DNA of 64,000 nucleotides from Algicella marina (lineage in GTDB: Bacteria > Pseudomonadota > Alphaproteobacteria > Rhodobacterales > Rhodobacteraceae): positions 2,371,501-2,435,500 of the forward strand of contig NZ_CP046620.1 of the NCBI RefSeq assembly GCF_009931615.1, given 5' to 3'. Within the stretch, counting starts at the first letter, position 1, and every line of letters starts with the position of its first letter. The notes below the pieces were generated by a model. That model was not told the DNA's origin, did no database searches, and was given only the letters and a program-made list of their open reading frames with translations. This document shows, piece after piece, positions 25,617-34,985 of the stretch. A program made the translations under genes and the position numbers.

Positions 25617-26849
25617 TTAAGCCGGATGCGCTACAGGTCCGCCCCGTCGCCCGCGCATCAGCAGCACGCACATCACCGCGATGTTCAGCCCGTTCCAAAG
25701 GATCCCGTTGATGAACGCCAGCGCGTAGGAGCCGCTGAAGTCATAGATCCAACCTGACATCCAGCCGCCCAGCGCCATGCCGAAGATCGTCATCATCATC
25801 ACGAATCCCACCCGCGCGCCCGCCTCCCGCGCCGGCAGAAATTCCCGCACAATCAGCGCGTAGCTCGGCACGATCCCGCCTTGCGCCAGCCCGAAGATCA
25901 GACTGACGACGTACAGCGGCACCAGCCCGTCGAACGGCAGGTACAGAAACAGGGCGATGCATTGCAGGACCGAACCGATCAGCAACGTCCGCACGCCGCC
26001 CAGCCTGTCGGCGACGAGGCCGGAGATGATCCGGCTCACAACGCCCCCCGCCAGCATCAGCGACAGCATCTCCGCGCCCACCGCCGGCCCGTAGCCAAGA
26101 CCGACGCAATAGGCGACGATATGCACCTGCGGCATGCTCATCGCCACGCAGCAGCCGATGCCCGCCAGCCCCAGCATGTACTGCAACATCCTGGGCGAGA
26201 ACCCGGAGGAGCGTGCGTTCAGCGCCGCCCGTGCCGCCGCCGCACCCTGTGCCTCTTCCGGCACCCGCCGGCGCAACAGCATCGACAGCGGGATCACGAT
26301 GCCGAGAGTGGCCACCGCCAAAACCCCGTAGGCCGCCCGCCATCCCTCATCCGCCAGCACGTCGCGCAGCAGCATCGGCCAGATCGCGCCCGAAAGGTAG
26401 TTGCCGCTCGCCACCAGTGCCACCGCGATACCTCGCCGCCGCTGGAACCAGTGCGAGATATCGGCAATCAGCGGCCCGAACCCGGCCGCCGTGCCCAGCC
26501 CCAGCAGCAGATGCGCCGCCACCAGCAATACGAAACTGCCCGAGATCATCGCCGCACCATAAGCCAGCGCAGAGGCCACCGCAGCGCCGCACAGCGCCAC
26601 CGTCACCCCGAACCGGTCCACGATCCGACCGATCAGCAGGTTGCCCAACGCGAACCCCACCATCGTCAGCGTATACGGCATCGAGGCCACCGCCCGCCCC
26701 ACCCCGAACTCCGCCTCGATCCCCGGCATCACCAGAATGACCGCCCACATCCCCACATTCGCCACGCAGGCAATCGCCAGCGTCACGCCAAGGCGCACCC
26801 AGGAATAACGGCTGTCATGAACCGGCTCGGAGGTCGTGGAATAGGACAT
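25617..26849 (-). CDS. MFS transporter
   Basis: A 410-aa protein with 12 predicted helices. Loop 2-3 carries GNLLIGRIVDRFGVTVALCG, and helix 4-5 contains the long small-residue stretch LLVAAHLLLGLGTAAGFGPL typical of monocarboxylate/oxalate-formate-type MFS proteins. It is probably an organic-anion permease; the substrate is not deducible. The gene stands alone with a 107-bp gap to DUF1353 and a 500-bp gap on the other side. Confidence 0.85.
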   Translation of the reverse strand: MSYSTTSEPVHDSRYSWVRLGVTLAIACVANVGMWAVILVMPGIEAEFGVGRAVASMPYTLTMVGFALGNLLIGRIVDRFGVTVALCGAAVASALAYGAAMISGSFVLLVAAHLLLGLGTAAGFGPLIADISHWFQRRRGIAVALVASGNYLSGAIWPMLLRDVLADEGWRAAYGVLAVATLGIVIPLSMLLRRRVPEEAQGAAAARAALNARSSGFSPRMLQYMLGLAGIGCCVAMSMPQVHIVAYCVGLGYGPAVGAEMLSLMLAGGVVSRIISGLVADRLGGVRTLLIGSVLQCIALFLYLPFDGLVPLYVVSLIFGLAQGGIVPSYALIVREFLPAREAGARVGFVMMMTIFGMALGGWMSGWIYDFSGSYALAFINGILWNGLNIAVMCVLLMRGRRGGPVAHPA

Positions 26850-27348
26850 GCCGCAACAAGTGCCCGCTCCCGCACCGATTTACCAGCGACAGTTTTCACG
26901 GACGATACGGCCAGCCGGCGGGCCGCGCCATCAGGCCCGCCGCGGGTGGAGGGCGGGGTGGGCGGGCGAGCCGTCTTCCACCACCGCCAGTCATCAATCC
27001 TGCCGCCTTCTTCTTCGGTCTCGCGGCAATACTCTCTCAAACGCGACCACCTCGGGCCTCAAACAAGAACGGTTTTAGTTCGGATCAAGTTCAGTGTTCA
27101 GCCATGAACGGCCCAAATTCATTCATGCCTGCGCTAAGGTTGTCAGTTCGGACGAACTCGTGGATTATCGCGGAGATTTCACAAGGTACTGCCCGAACCC
27201 TGTCGCGCGGGATGAAAACGCCGCATACCTCGCTATCGCTACTGACATGAAAAACCACTAGGGTGATCAGACTGCCATTTTTTAGTTAGGAACGAACCTC
27301 AGGCGCTGTAAGCGCATTACTTAGAGAAGCATTTGTTGAGATTTGCTA
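26850..27348. other. 499-bp gap with falling GC, no gene seen
   Basis: From about 27060 onward the sequence becomes clearly AT-richer, continuing into the nuclease-like gene, which suggests the left edge of an acquired segment. A small hairpin GCGCT-GTA-AGCGC lies near 27304-27316. No coding frame is convincing. Confidence 0.45.
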
Positions 27349-28665
27349 ATGAATATTGACTCTGCGTCGCAGGCTATCCCCACCTTGGATGACCTAGAAA
27401 GCCTTTTTGTTAACAACCCAGACGTCGATACTATCCGGGCACATCTTTCGAATTTCAATCCGATCAAGACTATGGGAATGACAAGAATGGAAATTCGTCA
27501 TTCTGCCATTCTCGCTTGGCTACTTGACCCTCAAGAAACGCACGGTCTCGGAGACAAGTTTCTAAAAGCTTTTGTCTCGCAGGCGCTACGAGGTCACGAC
27601 GTGGCAAAGCAGCCATCGGCTTTAAATGTATCTCAGGCTGACATGATGGGTACGGAGGTGCGACGCGAGTGGCAACATATCGACGTCCTCCTGATCAATC
27701 CAAGCAATAAATGGATCTTTCTAATCGAAAACAAATTCGATAGTCGACAACACACAAATCAACTGACGCGTTATCTGGAATCTGTTCGAAAAGTCTTTGG
27801 TGAAAATGACTTCCCACATATTCAAGGCATCTTTCTATCCCTCTGGGACGAAGAGCCTGAAAACGCGAGCTACGCCACAATCCAGTACGGAAATATCTGC
27901 GACATATTGGAACAGCAAGTATTGCTGGGAAGGCACCCGCTGACTACCGAAGTAGAAACATTTTTGAAGCATTATCTAGAAGTAATAAAGGAAGCTTCTG
28001 GCATGAGTGAAGAACAGCAAAAAATGGAGCAAATCGCTAGGCAGCTCTATCGCGATCACCGGCGCGTTCTGGACTTTATCATTGAGCACGGGAAGGCAAC
28101 GGACTTCTCTTCCGCCTGCGACCTGGTTTTCGGCGCAGATCTTAAAAGCGGAGACATAGCAAAGGTCGAAGGCGATGAACTTGTTTTCCATCGTTCCGAT
28201 GCGACCCATTTCAGTTTCCTTCCCCAAAGCTGGTATGAAGCACTTGGCGAAGACAAATCTTTTAGGATCGGCTGTGAAAATTGGTGGATGAAGTTTCCTC
28301 TGATAATGTGGCTGCAGTTGACAGTTGAAGGTGATGGCACATCAGGAAAAATTAGACTTATCGCCGAAGTGGGCCCAATCAGCGATCACAACGTCCGTTC
28401 TGACATGATCAACGCCATCCAGAGCGTTCTCAAACACAACAGCAGTCTGCGTATCGGATTCCAGAGTGGTGCGGCCGACGAAGGCCGTCGATACTCAAAA
28501 TTTTTCAAGAAAAACTATTCCAAAATAGATGACGTACATGATCAGGAGCAAATTGCAACCGCGATAAAATTCATACTGAAAGAATTCAGGAAAGAGATCA
28601 GGGAAGTTGCTGATGCTCTTTGGTCTTTTAAAACATCTGTCAAATACGAGACGAACAAAGAGTAA
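27349..28665 (+). CDS. PD-(D/E)XK nuclease superfamily protein
   Basis: A 438-aa protein of the PDDEXK_4-type group. The N-terminal EIRHSAILAWLLDPQETHG and GDKFLKAFVSQAL are the family's lead-in. The nuclease core follows as REWQHIDVLLINP, then WIFLIENKFDSRQHTNQL: Asp112, Glu127, Lys129 and Gln138 fit D...ExK...Q. The C-terminal half is a unique domain, possibly for recognition. Codon use is AT-richer than all neighbours and the gene stands alone, both signs of horizontal transfer. Family members occur in defence islands and as solitary genes with no known target. The start could also be TTG at 27343. Confidence 0.8.
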   Translation: MNIDSASQAIPTLDDLESLFVNNPDVDTIRAHLSNFNPIKTMGMTRMEIRHSAILAWLLDPQETHGLGDKFLKAFVSQALRGHDVAKQPSALNVSQADMMGTEVRREWQHIDVLLINPSNKWIFLIENKFDSRQHTNQLTRYLESVRKVFGENDFPHIQGIFLSLWDEEPENASYATIQYGNICDILEQQVLLGRHPLTTEVETFLKHYLEVIKEASGMSEEQQKMEQIARQLYRDHRRVLDFIIEHGKATDFSSACDLVFGADLKSGDIAKVEGDELVFHRSDATHFSFLPQSWYEALGEDKSFRIGCENWWMKFPLIMWLQLTVEGDGTSGKIRLIAEVGPISDHNVRSDMINAIQSVLKHNSSLRIGFQSGAADEGRRYSKFFKKNYSKIDDVHDQEQIATAIKFILKEFRKEIREVADALWSFKTSVKYETNKE

Positions 28666-28712
28666 TACACTAATAGTATTTATCGAACATTCATTTAATA
28701 CCCATCCAAACC

Positions 28713-29099
28713 TCACCCCTTCGGCCGCCCAACATGCTGGTCGATCAGCACCGGGTTGCCGTCCGGGTCCACCACCACGAAACTTGCGGGCCCGTCGCCC
28801 TCCGGGTCGGCTTCCTGCGCGATCTCCACCCCCTCGGCCTTCAGCCGCGCCTGAATGTCCCGCACGTCCTCGAACCCGGACACCTCGCCGGCGCTCTGGT
28901 CCCATCCCGGATTGAACGTCAGGATATTGCGCTCGAACATGCCCTGAAACAGACCGATCAGATGCTCCCCGTTCTTCAGGATCAGGTAGCCGTGCTCCGC
29001 CTGCCCGGCGAACACCTCGAAGCCCAGCCTGCCGTAAAAGACCCGCGAGGCCTCCAGATCCTTGACCGCCAGGCTCACTGAAAACGCCCCGAGTTGCAT
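28713..29099 (-). CDS. VOC (glyoxalase/bleomycin-resistance-like) protein
   Basis: A 128-aa single VOC module with [20 protein letters not shown] at the start, [20 protein letters not shown] in the middle and [19 protein letters not shown] at the end. Likely metal-binding residues fall in these strands, but the enzymatic role cannot be assigned. GGGGAGAGG precedes the ATG. It is divergent from ttcA. Confidence 0.83.
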   Translation of the reverse strand: MQLGAFSVSLAVKDLEASRVFYGRLGFEVFAGQAEHGYLILKNGEHLIGLFQGMFERNILTFNPGWDQSAGEVSGFEDVRDIQARLKAEGVEIAQEADPEGDGPASFVVVDPDGNPVLIDQHVGRPKG

Positions 29100-29156
29100 C
29101 GCCTCTCCCCTTCAATCCCCTTGCGCGCAAATGCACCGCGCCCTATCCCATGCACC

Positions 29157-29984
29157 ATGCTTGACGATGCCGATGAAATCCACCCGCTGTTCCGCGGCGC
29201 CCCCACCTCGACGGAGTTCAAGAAACTCCGTAAACGCCTCGTGCGCCAGACGCGCGAGGCGATCGAGCAGTACGGCATGGTCGAGAAGGGCGCTCGCTGG
29301 CTCGTCTGCCTCTCCGGCGGGAAAGACAGCTACACGCTGCTGGCCATCCTGCACGAGCTGCAGTGGCGCGGGCTCCTGCCGGTGGATATCCTCGCCTGCA
29401 ACCTCGATCAGGGCCAGCCGAACTTCCCTGCCACCGTCCTGCCCGCCTTCCTGAAAGAACGCGGCGTGCCGCACCGGATCGAATATCAGGACACCTATTC
29501 CGTCGTGGTGGACAAGATCCCGCAGGGCCGCACGATGTGCTCGCTCTGCTCTCGCCTCCGCCGCGGCCACCTCTACCGCATCGCGCGCGAGGAAGGTTGC
29601 TCCGCCGTCGTCCTCGGCCATCACCGCGACGACGTGCTGGAGACGTTCTTCATGAATCTGTTCCACGGCGGCAAACTGTCGGCCATGCCGCCGAAACTGG
29701 TGAATGACGAAGGCGATCTCTTCGTCTACCGCCCCCTCGCCCATGTGGCCGAGGAAGATTGCGAGCGCTTCGCCCGAGCCATGCAATACCCGATAATCCC
29801 CTGCGACCTCTGCGGCAGCCAGGACGGATTGCAGCGCCAGCAGATCAAGCAGTTGCTCGACGGGTGGGAGAAGAACCACCCGGGCCGCCGGCAGGTCATC
29901 TTCCGCGCGCTCACAAACACCAATCCCAGCCATCTGCTGGATCCGGCCCAGTTCGACTTCGCCGCCCTCACGCGCGGCTCGTAA
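29157..29984 (+). CDS. ttcA: tRNA 2-thiocytidine biosynthesis protein TtcA
   Basis: An ATP-dependent enzyme that thiolates cytidine-32 of certain tRNAs using an iron-sulfur cluster. The PP-loop is [15 protein letters not shown]. The cluster-binding Cys residues are in [12 protein letters not shown] and [32 protein letters not shown] is the other conserved block. The ATG at 29157 gives 275 aa, normal for the family; the 21 codons upstream begin with TTG and overlap the divergent promoter region. Confidence 0.95.
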   Translation: MLDDADEIHPLFRGAPTSTEFKKLRKRLVRQTREAIEQYGMVEKGARWLVCLSGGKDSYTLLAILHELQWRGLLPVDILACNLDQGQPNFPATVLPAFLKERGVPHRIEYQDTYSVVVDKIPQGRTMCSLCSRLRRGHLYRIAREEGCSAVVLGHHRDDVLETFFMNLFHGGKLSAMPPKLVNDEGDLFVYRPLAHVAEEDCERFARAMQYPIIPCDLCGSQDGLQRQQIKQLLDGWEKNHPGRRQVIFRALTNTNPSHLLDPAQFDFAALTRGS

Positions 29985-30074
29985 CGCAGCCACGACCCGC
30001 AAATTTGCGGCCCTTTACCCGGCCTTAGCACATTGTCGTCTATCCCCGCCGGACCTCATGACGGGAAAGATCGC

Positions 30075-32114
30075 GTGCGCAGATCCGCAAAGAGAACCGT
30101 TCCGAACTACGTGATCGCCCTGATCGTTCTCTCGGCCTTCATGATCACACTTTACGGGATGCTCATCACCCGGCTCGAGCACGCGCGCTACTACACGTTC
30201 ATCAACGAAAGCATCGGCCAGCAGGTGGAGGTGACGTACCGCATCATCGCCAAGGGCGAACGACTGTCCGGGTCCGAAAACCTGCGCGTCCCCTTCTCCA
30301 ACAGAAGCGTCCGCAACGAGCTCGAAACCGATGTCCGACTGCTCCAGTCGCGCCTGTCGACCCTGCTCGAGGGCATACGTCACACGCAGATCCATGGCAC
30401 CATGCCGCTGGCTGACCGCTTTTTCGCCGAGGATCATGCCACTTCGACCTTCACCCGCGATATCGGATTGCTCATGAACGGCATGGAGGAATTCACCACT
30501 CTCACCGATACCCTGCTCGCCGCTACCGATGATGCAACGCTCTCTCAGGTCCTCAAACGCATGAGCGCCCTGCGTGACTGGCAACTTTCGCCCGTGATCC
30601 AGCGCACCCGCACGGCGGCGAGCGGGGAGATCCGAGCCGCGCACCGGCTTGCCCTCACGATCGACAGCGTCAATGTCGGCATCACCCTCTTCATGCTGTT
30701 TCTCATGGGGCGTTACTTCTTCGGCCCGCTCGCCAATCGGGTCACGGAGCAGGAGGATCACATTTCCAAGGTCGAGGCGGAGATTGAACGCTCCACCAAC
30801 CGGGATCCGATCACGGGCCTGCCAAACGAACGCGCGTTGCTGCGCCACCTTGAAGCCCTCCTCACACCGGGTTCGAGCGGCAGCAGCCTTGCCATTCTGA
30901 TCCACTTCCAGACACTGACCCATTCCCGCCTGTTGCTGGACGGAACCTTTACCAGCGATCTGCTCAACGTGCTCGCCGAGCGCCTGCAGCAGAACGGCCA
31001 CGCCGGGCAGTACCTGGCCCATCTGGGCCAGGGCCAGTTCATCCTCCTGCGCGACAATGAAGTGCAGGCCACGGACATACCCGGCTGCATCACCCGGCTG
31101 GAGGAAGACTTCGCCACGCCGATCGCGGTCAAGGCCCATCGCATCCAGGTGCGCCTGTCCACCGGCTTCTACTGCCCCGATGGCTCGGAGACGCCGGACG
31201 AAGTGCTGGCGAATGTTCAGGCCGCGCAGGACAGCGCCTTCCGCAGCAGCGACAGCCGGCACCAGCGCTTCGCACCGGAGATGCATGTCAGGCGGAGGGA
31301 GCAAAAGACACTGGCGCAGGAATTGAAGAAGGGGCTGGAAAACGGCGAACTCCGGGCCCACTTCCAGCCGCAGGCCAACCTGCGCACCGGCCGCATCACC
31401 GGCTTCGAGGCGCTGGTTCGCTGGTATCACCCCACGCGGGGCTTTCTTTCCCCCGGCCTGTTCCTGCCGCTGGCCGAGGAACTGGGGCTGGACGATCTGC
31501 TTGGCGAGGCGATGCTCGAACAGGGCATCCGCGCACTCAGGTCGTGGGACGAGCAGGGCCACAACATCGCCCAGCTGGGCCTTAATTTCTCCCGCACCCA
31601 GTTGCAGAACCGCAAGCTGCCCGACATCCTCAAATGGGCGCTGGAACGGGACAGCATCACCCCCGACAGGATCGCCGTCGAAGTTCTGGAAAACATCCAC
31701 GTGGAGGATGACAACGATCCCATCGTCCGCAACGTCCGTGCCCTTTCCGCCGCCGGCTTCCGAATCGATCTGGACGACTTCGGCACCGGCTCTGCCTCCA
31801 TCACCGGCCTGCGCCGCTTCCATGCCCACCGCATCAAGATCGACCGATCCTTCATCGCCGACATAGACAAGCGCAGCGACAACCAGCAGATGGTCTCCAT
31901 CATGCTTCACATGGCGCGAAATCTCGGGCTGGAGGTTCTGGCCGAGGGCGTCGAGACGGAAGCGGAGATCGCCGCACTCCGCAGCATCGGCTGCTACAGC
32001 ATCCAGGGCTATGTTCTGGCCAAGCCTATGCCCTTTGAGGAGACGGGCGACTGGCTGCACACCTATCGTGCGCAATCCGGCAACTCCCGCGGTCCACGCT
32101 CCGTCGCCGTCTGA
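30075..32114 (+). CDS. membrane EAL phosphodiesterase with degenerate GGDEF
   Basis: About 679 residues: a helix near residues 12-32, a ~170-residue periplasmic region, a second helix, then a GGDEF fold and an EAL domain. The cyclase site reads LGQGQFILL in place of GGDEF, so diguanylate synthesis should be lost. The EAL domain keeps its active-site set: FEALVRWYHP, LNFSRTQL, VEVLENI, DLDDFGTGSAS, IKIDRSFI and AEGVETEAE. It should hydrolyse c-di-GMP in response to a periplasmic signal. GTG 30075 follows GGGAAAG; a TTG at 30033 is an alternative start. No regulator partner is adjacent. Confidence 0.88.
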   Translation: MRRSAKRTVPNYVIALIVLSAFMITLYGMLITRLEHARYYTFINESIGQQVEVTYRIIAKGERLSGSENLRVPFSNRSVRNELETDVRLLQSRLSTLLEGIRHTQIHGTMPLADRFFAEDHATSTFTRDIGLLMNGMEEFTTLTDTLLAATDDATLSQVLKRMSALRDWQLSPVIQRTRTAASGEIRAAHRLALTIDSVNVGITLFMLFLMGRYFFGPLANRVTEQEDHISKVEAEIERSTNRDPITGLPNERALLRHLEALLTPGSSGSSLAILIHFQTLTHSRLLLDGTFTSDLLNVLAERLQQNGHAGQYLAHLGQGQFILLRDNEVQATDIPGCITRLEEDFATPIAVKAHRIQVRLSTGFYCPDGSETPDEVLANVQAAQDSAFRSSDSRHQRFAPEMHVRRREQKTLAQELKKGLENGELRAHFQPQANLRTGRITGFEALVRWYHPTRGFLSPGLFLPLAEELGLDDLLGEAMLEQGIRALRSWDEQGHNIAQLGLNFSRTQLQNRKLPDILKWALERDSITPDRIAVEVLENIHVEDDNDPIVRNVRALSAAGFRIDLDDFGTGSASITGLRRFHAHRIKIDRSFIADIDKRSDNQQMVSIMLHMARNLGLEVLAEGVETEAEIAALRSIGCYSIQGYVLAKPMPFEETGDWLHTYRAQSGNSRGPRSVAV

Positions 32115-32227
32115 TCGGCCGTCCGGCGGTCCGGGCAGCAGGCCGTGTCGCGCAATTCCACCCCTTGACCTTTGGCCACCATCCCTGTTGAACGCAGACG
32201 ACAGTGAAAAGAGGTGTGGAGTCCCCG

Positions 32228-34051
32228 ATGGACGATCAGAACAAGAACCTGATTCTGGCGACGGCGTTGAGCTTCCTGGTCATTCTCGTCTGGTTTCTCG
32301 TGTTCCCGCCACAAGTGCAGGAAGGCGTGCCGACGGAAGAAGGCACCAACACCGCTGCCGTCGACGGCACCGCCACGCCCCCAGCCTCCGGCAGCACTCC
32401 GCAGGTTCCGGGCTCGCTGCCCGCCACCCCCGCCGAAACCCGTGCCGAGGCGGTCTCCCGCACGGAGCGCGTGGCACTCGAAACCCCGGCCCTGACAGGC
32501 TCGATCTCGCTGCGCGGCGGCCGGATCGATGACCTGTCGCTGCTCGAATACCGCGAGACCATCGACGACGACAGCCCGATCGTCACCTACCTCTCGCCCG
32601 CCGGTGCCCCCGGTGCCTTCTATGCCGTGCACGGCTGGGCCGGTGCGGGCGGCCTCTCCGGCGATGCCGTCCCCGGCGCCACCACCGAATGGCAGCGCGA
32701 GGGCGAGGGCGCGCTCACCCCCGAAAACCCCGTCCGCCTGACATGGGACAACGGCCAGGGCCAGATCTTCACCAAGACCATCGCCGTCGACGACCACTAC
32801 ATGTTCACGGTCTCGCAAACGGTGCAGAACACCGCCGAGACAGCCGTCTCGATGTTCCCCTATGGCATCCTCGCCCGTCAGGGCGAACCGGACCAGTTGA
32901 ATTTCTTCGTTCTCCACGAAGGCCTGATCGGCGCTGCCGACGGCGAGTTGTCTACCAGCGAGGATTACGACGATCTCAGGGACTTCGACATCGACCCGCT
33001 GGAACGGGCCCCCGCCCAGAAGACCCGGATCAGCGAAACCGGCTACATAGGCTTCACCGACCATTACTGGATGGCGACCCTCGTCGCTCCCAACAACACC
33101 CCCGCCACCTCCGTCGCCAAATACACGCCCGGCAACGACACATATCAGACGGAACTGCGCTACAACGTGGTGGAGATCGCCCCGGGCGCTACCGCCGAAA
33201 CCGTTTCCCACTTCTTCGCCGGCGCCAAGGAATTCGCCCAGCTGCGCGATTACCAGCGCGATCTGGAGATCGGGCAGTTCGTCGATGCGATCGACTGGGG
33301 CTGGTTCTCGATCCTGACGAAGCCGATCTTCCGCGCCCTCCACTTCCTCAACCTCACCATCGGCAACATGGGCCTCGCCATTCTCGCCCTGACCCTGCTG
33401 CTGAAACTCCTGCTCTTCCCGCTGGCCTACAAATCCTACGTCTCGATGTCGAAGATGAAGATGCTTCAGCCGGAAATGGAGAAGATCAAGGAACGCGCGG
33501 GCGACGATCGGGTCAAGCTCCAGCAGGAGATGATGGCGCTCTACAAGAAGGAGAAGGTCAACCCGGCCTCCGGCTGCCTGCCGATCCTCGTGCAGATTCC
33601 GATCTTCTTCTCGCTCTACAAGGTGATCTTCGTGACGATCGATCTGCGTCACGCGCCGTTCTTCGGCTGGCTCCAGGATCTCTCGGCCCCCGATCCCTCT
33701 TCCGTCCTCAACCTCTTCGGCCTCCTGCCCTTCACCCCGCCGGAGCCAGGCAGCCTGTTCGCGATCTTCTCCATCGGCGTCCTGCCGATCCTGATGGGCG
33801 TCACCATGTGGATGCAGCAAAAGCTGAACCCCGCACCGCCCGACAAGACACAGGCGATGATCATCGGCTGGATGCCGTGGGTGTTCATGTTCATGCTCGG
33901 CACCTTCGCCAGCGGCCTCGTCCTCTACTGGACGGCGAACAACATCATCACCTTCATCCAGCAATACACGATCATGCGCAGCCAGGGGGCGAAGCCCGAC
34001 GTGTTCGGCAACATCATCGCCAGCTTCCGGCGCGACAAGAGCACCGACTAG
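32228..34051 (+). CDS. yidC: membrane protein insertase YidC
   Basis: A 607-aa insertase of the Gram-negative type: N-terminal helix (NLILATALSFLVILVWFLVF), a large periplasmic P1 domain, then the conserved five-helix core with LLLKLLLFPLAYKSYVSMSK, YKKEKVNPASGCLPILVQIP and GLVLYWTANNIITFIQQY. It inserts and folds inner-membrane proteins alone or with SecYEG. The ATG at 32228 follows GGAG. The stop abuts the MOSC gene with no gap. Confidence 0.97.
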   Translation: MDDQNKNLILATALSFLVILVWFLVFPPQVQEGVPTEEGTNTAAVDGTATPPASGSTPQVPGSLPATPAETRAEAVSRTERVALETPALTGSISLRGGRIDDLSLLEYRETIDDDSPIVTYLSPAGAPGAFYAVHGWAGAGGLSGDAVPGATTEWQREGEGALTPENPVRLTWDNGQGQIFTKTIAVDDHYMFTVSQTVQNTAETAVSMFPYGILARQGEPDQLNFFVLHEGLIGAADGELSTSEDYDDLRDFDIDPLERAPAQKTRISETGYIGFTDHYWMATLVAPNNTPATSVAKYTPGNDTYQTELRYNVVEIAPGATAETVSHFFAGAKEFAQLRDYQRDLEIGQFVDAIDWGWFSILTKPIFRALHFLNLTIGNMGLAILALTLLLKLLLFPLAYKSYVSMSKMKMLQPEMEKIKERAGDDRVKLQQEMMALYKKEKVNPASGCLPILVQIPIFFSLYKVIFVTIDLRHAPFFGWLQDLSAPDPSSVLNLFGLLPFTPPEPGSLFAIFSIGVLPILMGVTMWMQQKLNPAPPDKTQAMIIGWMPWVFMFMLGTFASGLVLYWTANNIITFIQQYTIMRSQGAKPDVFGNIIASFRRDKSTD

Positions 34052-34786
34052 ATGCGCCTCGCCCAGATCTCGCGCTATCCGATCAAGGCCATAGGCGTCG
34101 AGGATCTGGACAGCGCGACGCTGGAAGCCGGTCAGCGCCTCGCCGGCGACAGGCTCTGGGCCGTCGCCCACGAGGCGGCGAAGGCCGGGCCGCAAGGCTG
34201 GGCCGCCTGCCGCAACTTCATCCGCGGCGCCAGCTCGCCCCGGCTGATGGCGATTACCTGCGAAACCCGCGGCGATGCCATCACCCTCCGCCATCCCGAC
34301 CAGCCCGACATCACCGTCACCCTGCCCGCCGATGCCGGGGCTCTGATCGCGTGGCTGGCGCCGCTCGCGGATCCGGGCCGCGCCGCCCCCGACCGCCTCG
34401 TCGCCGCTCCGGAAGGCATGACCGACCAGGCCGCACCATGGCTTTCGATCCTCAGCCAGTCCTCTCTCGACGCACTGTCAAAGGCCGCCGGCCACCCGAT
34501 GGCCCGCGCCCGCTTCCGCGCCAATCTCTGGCTGGAGGGTGGCAAGCCCTGGGAGGAATTCGACTGGGTGGGCAAACACCTGCGAATCGGCGATGCCGAA
34601 CTGCGCATAACCGAACCGATCACCCGCTGCACCGCCACCCATGCCGATCCGGCCACCGGCGAACGCGACACCGATACCCTGCAACTGCTGGAACAGAACT
34701 GGGGCCACCGCGATTTCGGCGTCTTCGCCGAGGTCACCAGATCCGGATCGCTCCAAACCGGAGACACCGTCGAACCCCTTCCGTGA
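34052..34786 (+). CDS. MOSC domain-containing protein
   Basis: A 244-aa protein beginning with a MOSC N-terminal beta-barrel segment (LAQISRYPIKAIGVEDLDSA, then GDRLWAVAHE), followed by the MOSC domain (ARFRANLWLEGGKPWEEFDW, LRITEPITRCTATHADPATG). The conserved Cys in the last motif fits a molybdenum-cofactor sulfur-carrier role as in mARC/YcbX-like proteins. Its ATG is the base after the yidC stop. The yidC-MOSC-yihA order is common in Rhodobacterales. Confidence 0.88.
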   Translation: MRLAQISRYPIKAIGVEDLDSATLEAGQRLAGDRLWAVAHEAAKAGPQGWAACRNFIRGASSPRLMAITCETRGDAITLRHPDQPDITVTLPADAGALIAWLAPLADPGRAAPDRLVAAPEGMTDQAAPWLSILSQSSLDALSKAAGHPMARARFRANLWLEGGKPWEEFDWVGKHLRIGDAELRITEPITRCTATHADPATGERDTDTLQLLEQNWGHRDFGVFAEVTRSGSLQTGDTVEPLP

Positions 34787-34854
34787 GTCGTTCCGCGGGT
34801 CAGGGCTGCGAAGCACCGCGAAGCGGCTCGGCCTTGACGCGCGGAACGACTCAC
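34783..34854. repeat. 15-bp inverted repeat spanning the MOSC stop codon
   Basis: GTGAGTCGTTCCGCG (34783-34797) and its exact complement (34840-34854) flank 42 nt. The MOSC TGA lies inside the first arm. It could be a large terminator-like hairpin, although no T-run follows. Confidence 0.6.
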
Positions 34855-34909
34855 ATACGCTTGGGACAGGTCCGGCCCCCGGCCGGGCCTTCTTAGCGCC
34901 CTGAACGCC

Positions 34910-34942
34910 GCTTCCGGGTTTTGCAATGCAAAACCAGGAAGC
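34910..34942. repeat. 16-bp near-perfect palindrome before yihA
   Basis: Arms 34910-34925 and 34927-34942 are complementary with one mismatch and a single central base. The ATG at 34926 sits at the centre of this hairpin, making it a poor start for yihA. It may be an mRNA processing site or terminator. Confidence 0.6.
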
Positions 34943-34985
34943 TCAAAAGCAACGCCGCGCAGCGGCTCGATTCAAAGCTCGCCCC

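Noticed and set aside
30015-32075. 686-aa minus-strand frame opposite the EAL gene
   Set aside because: High-GC antisense shadow; no Shine-Dalgarno sequence, low-complexity Gly/Glu/Arg composition, and the plus strand encodes recognised GGDEF/EAL domains.
32063-34294. 743-aa minus-strand frame opposite yidC
   Set aside because: Spurious antisense frame rich in Glu/Arg/Gly with no domain; yidC is certain on the other strand.
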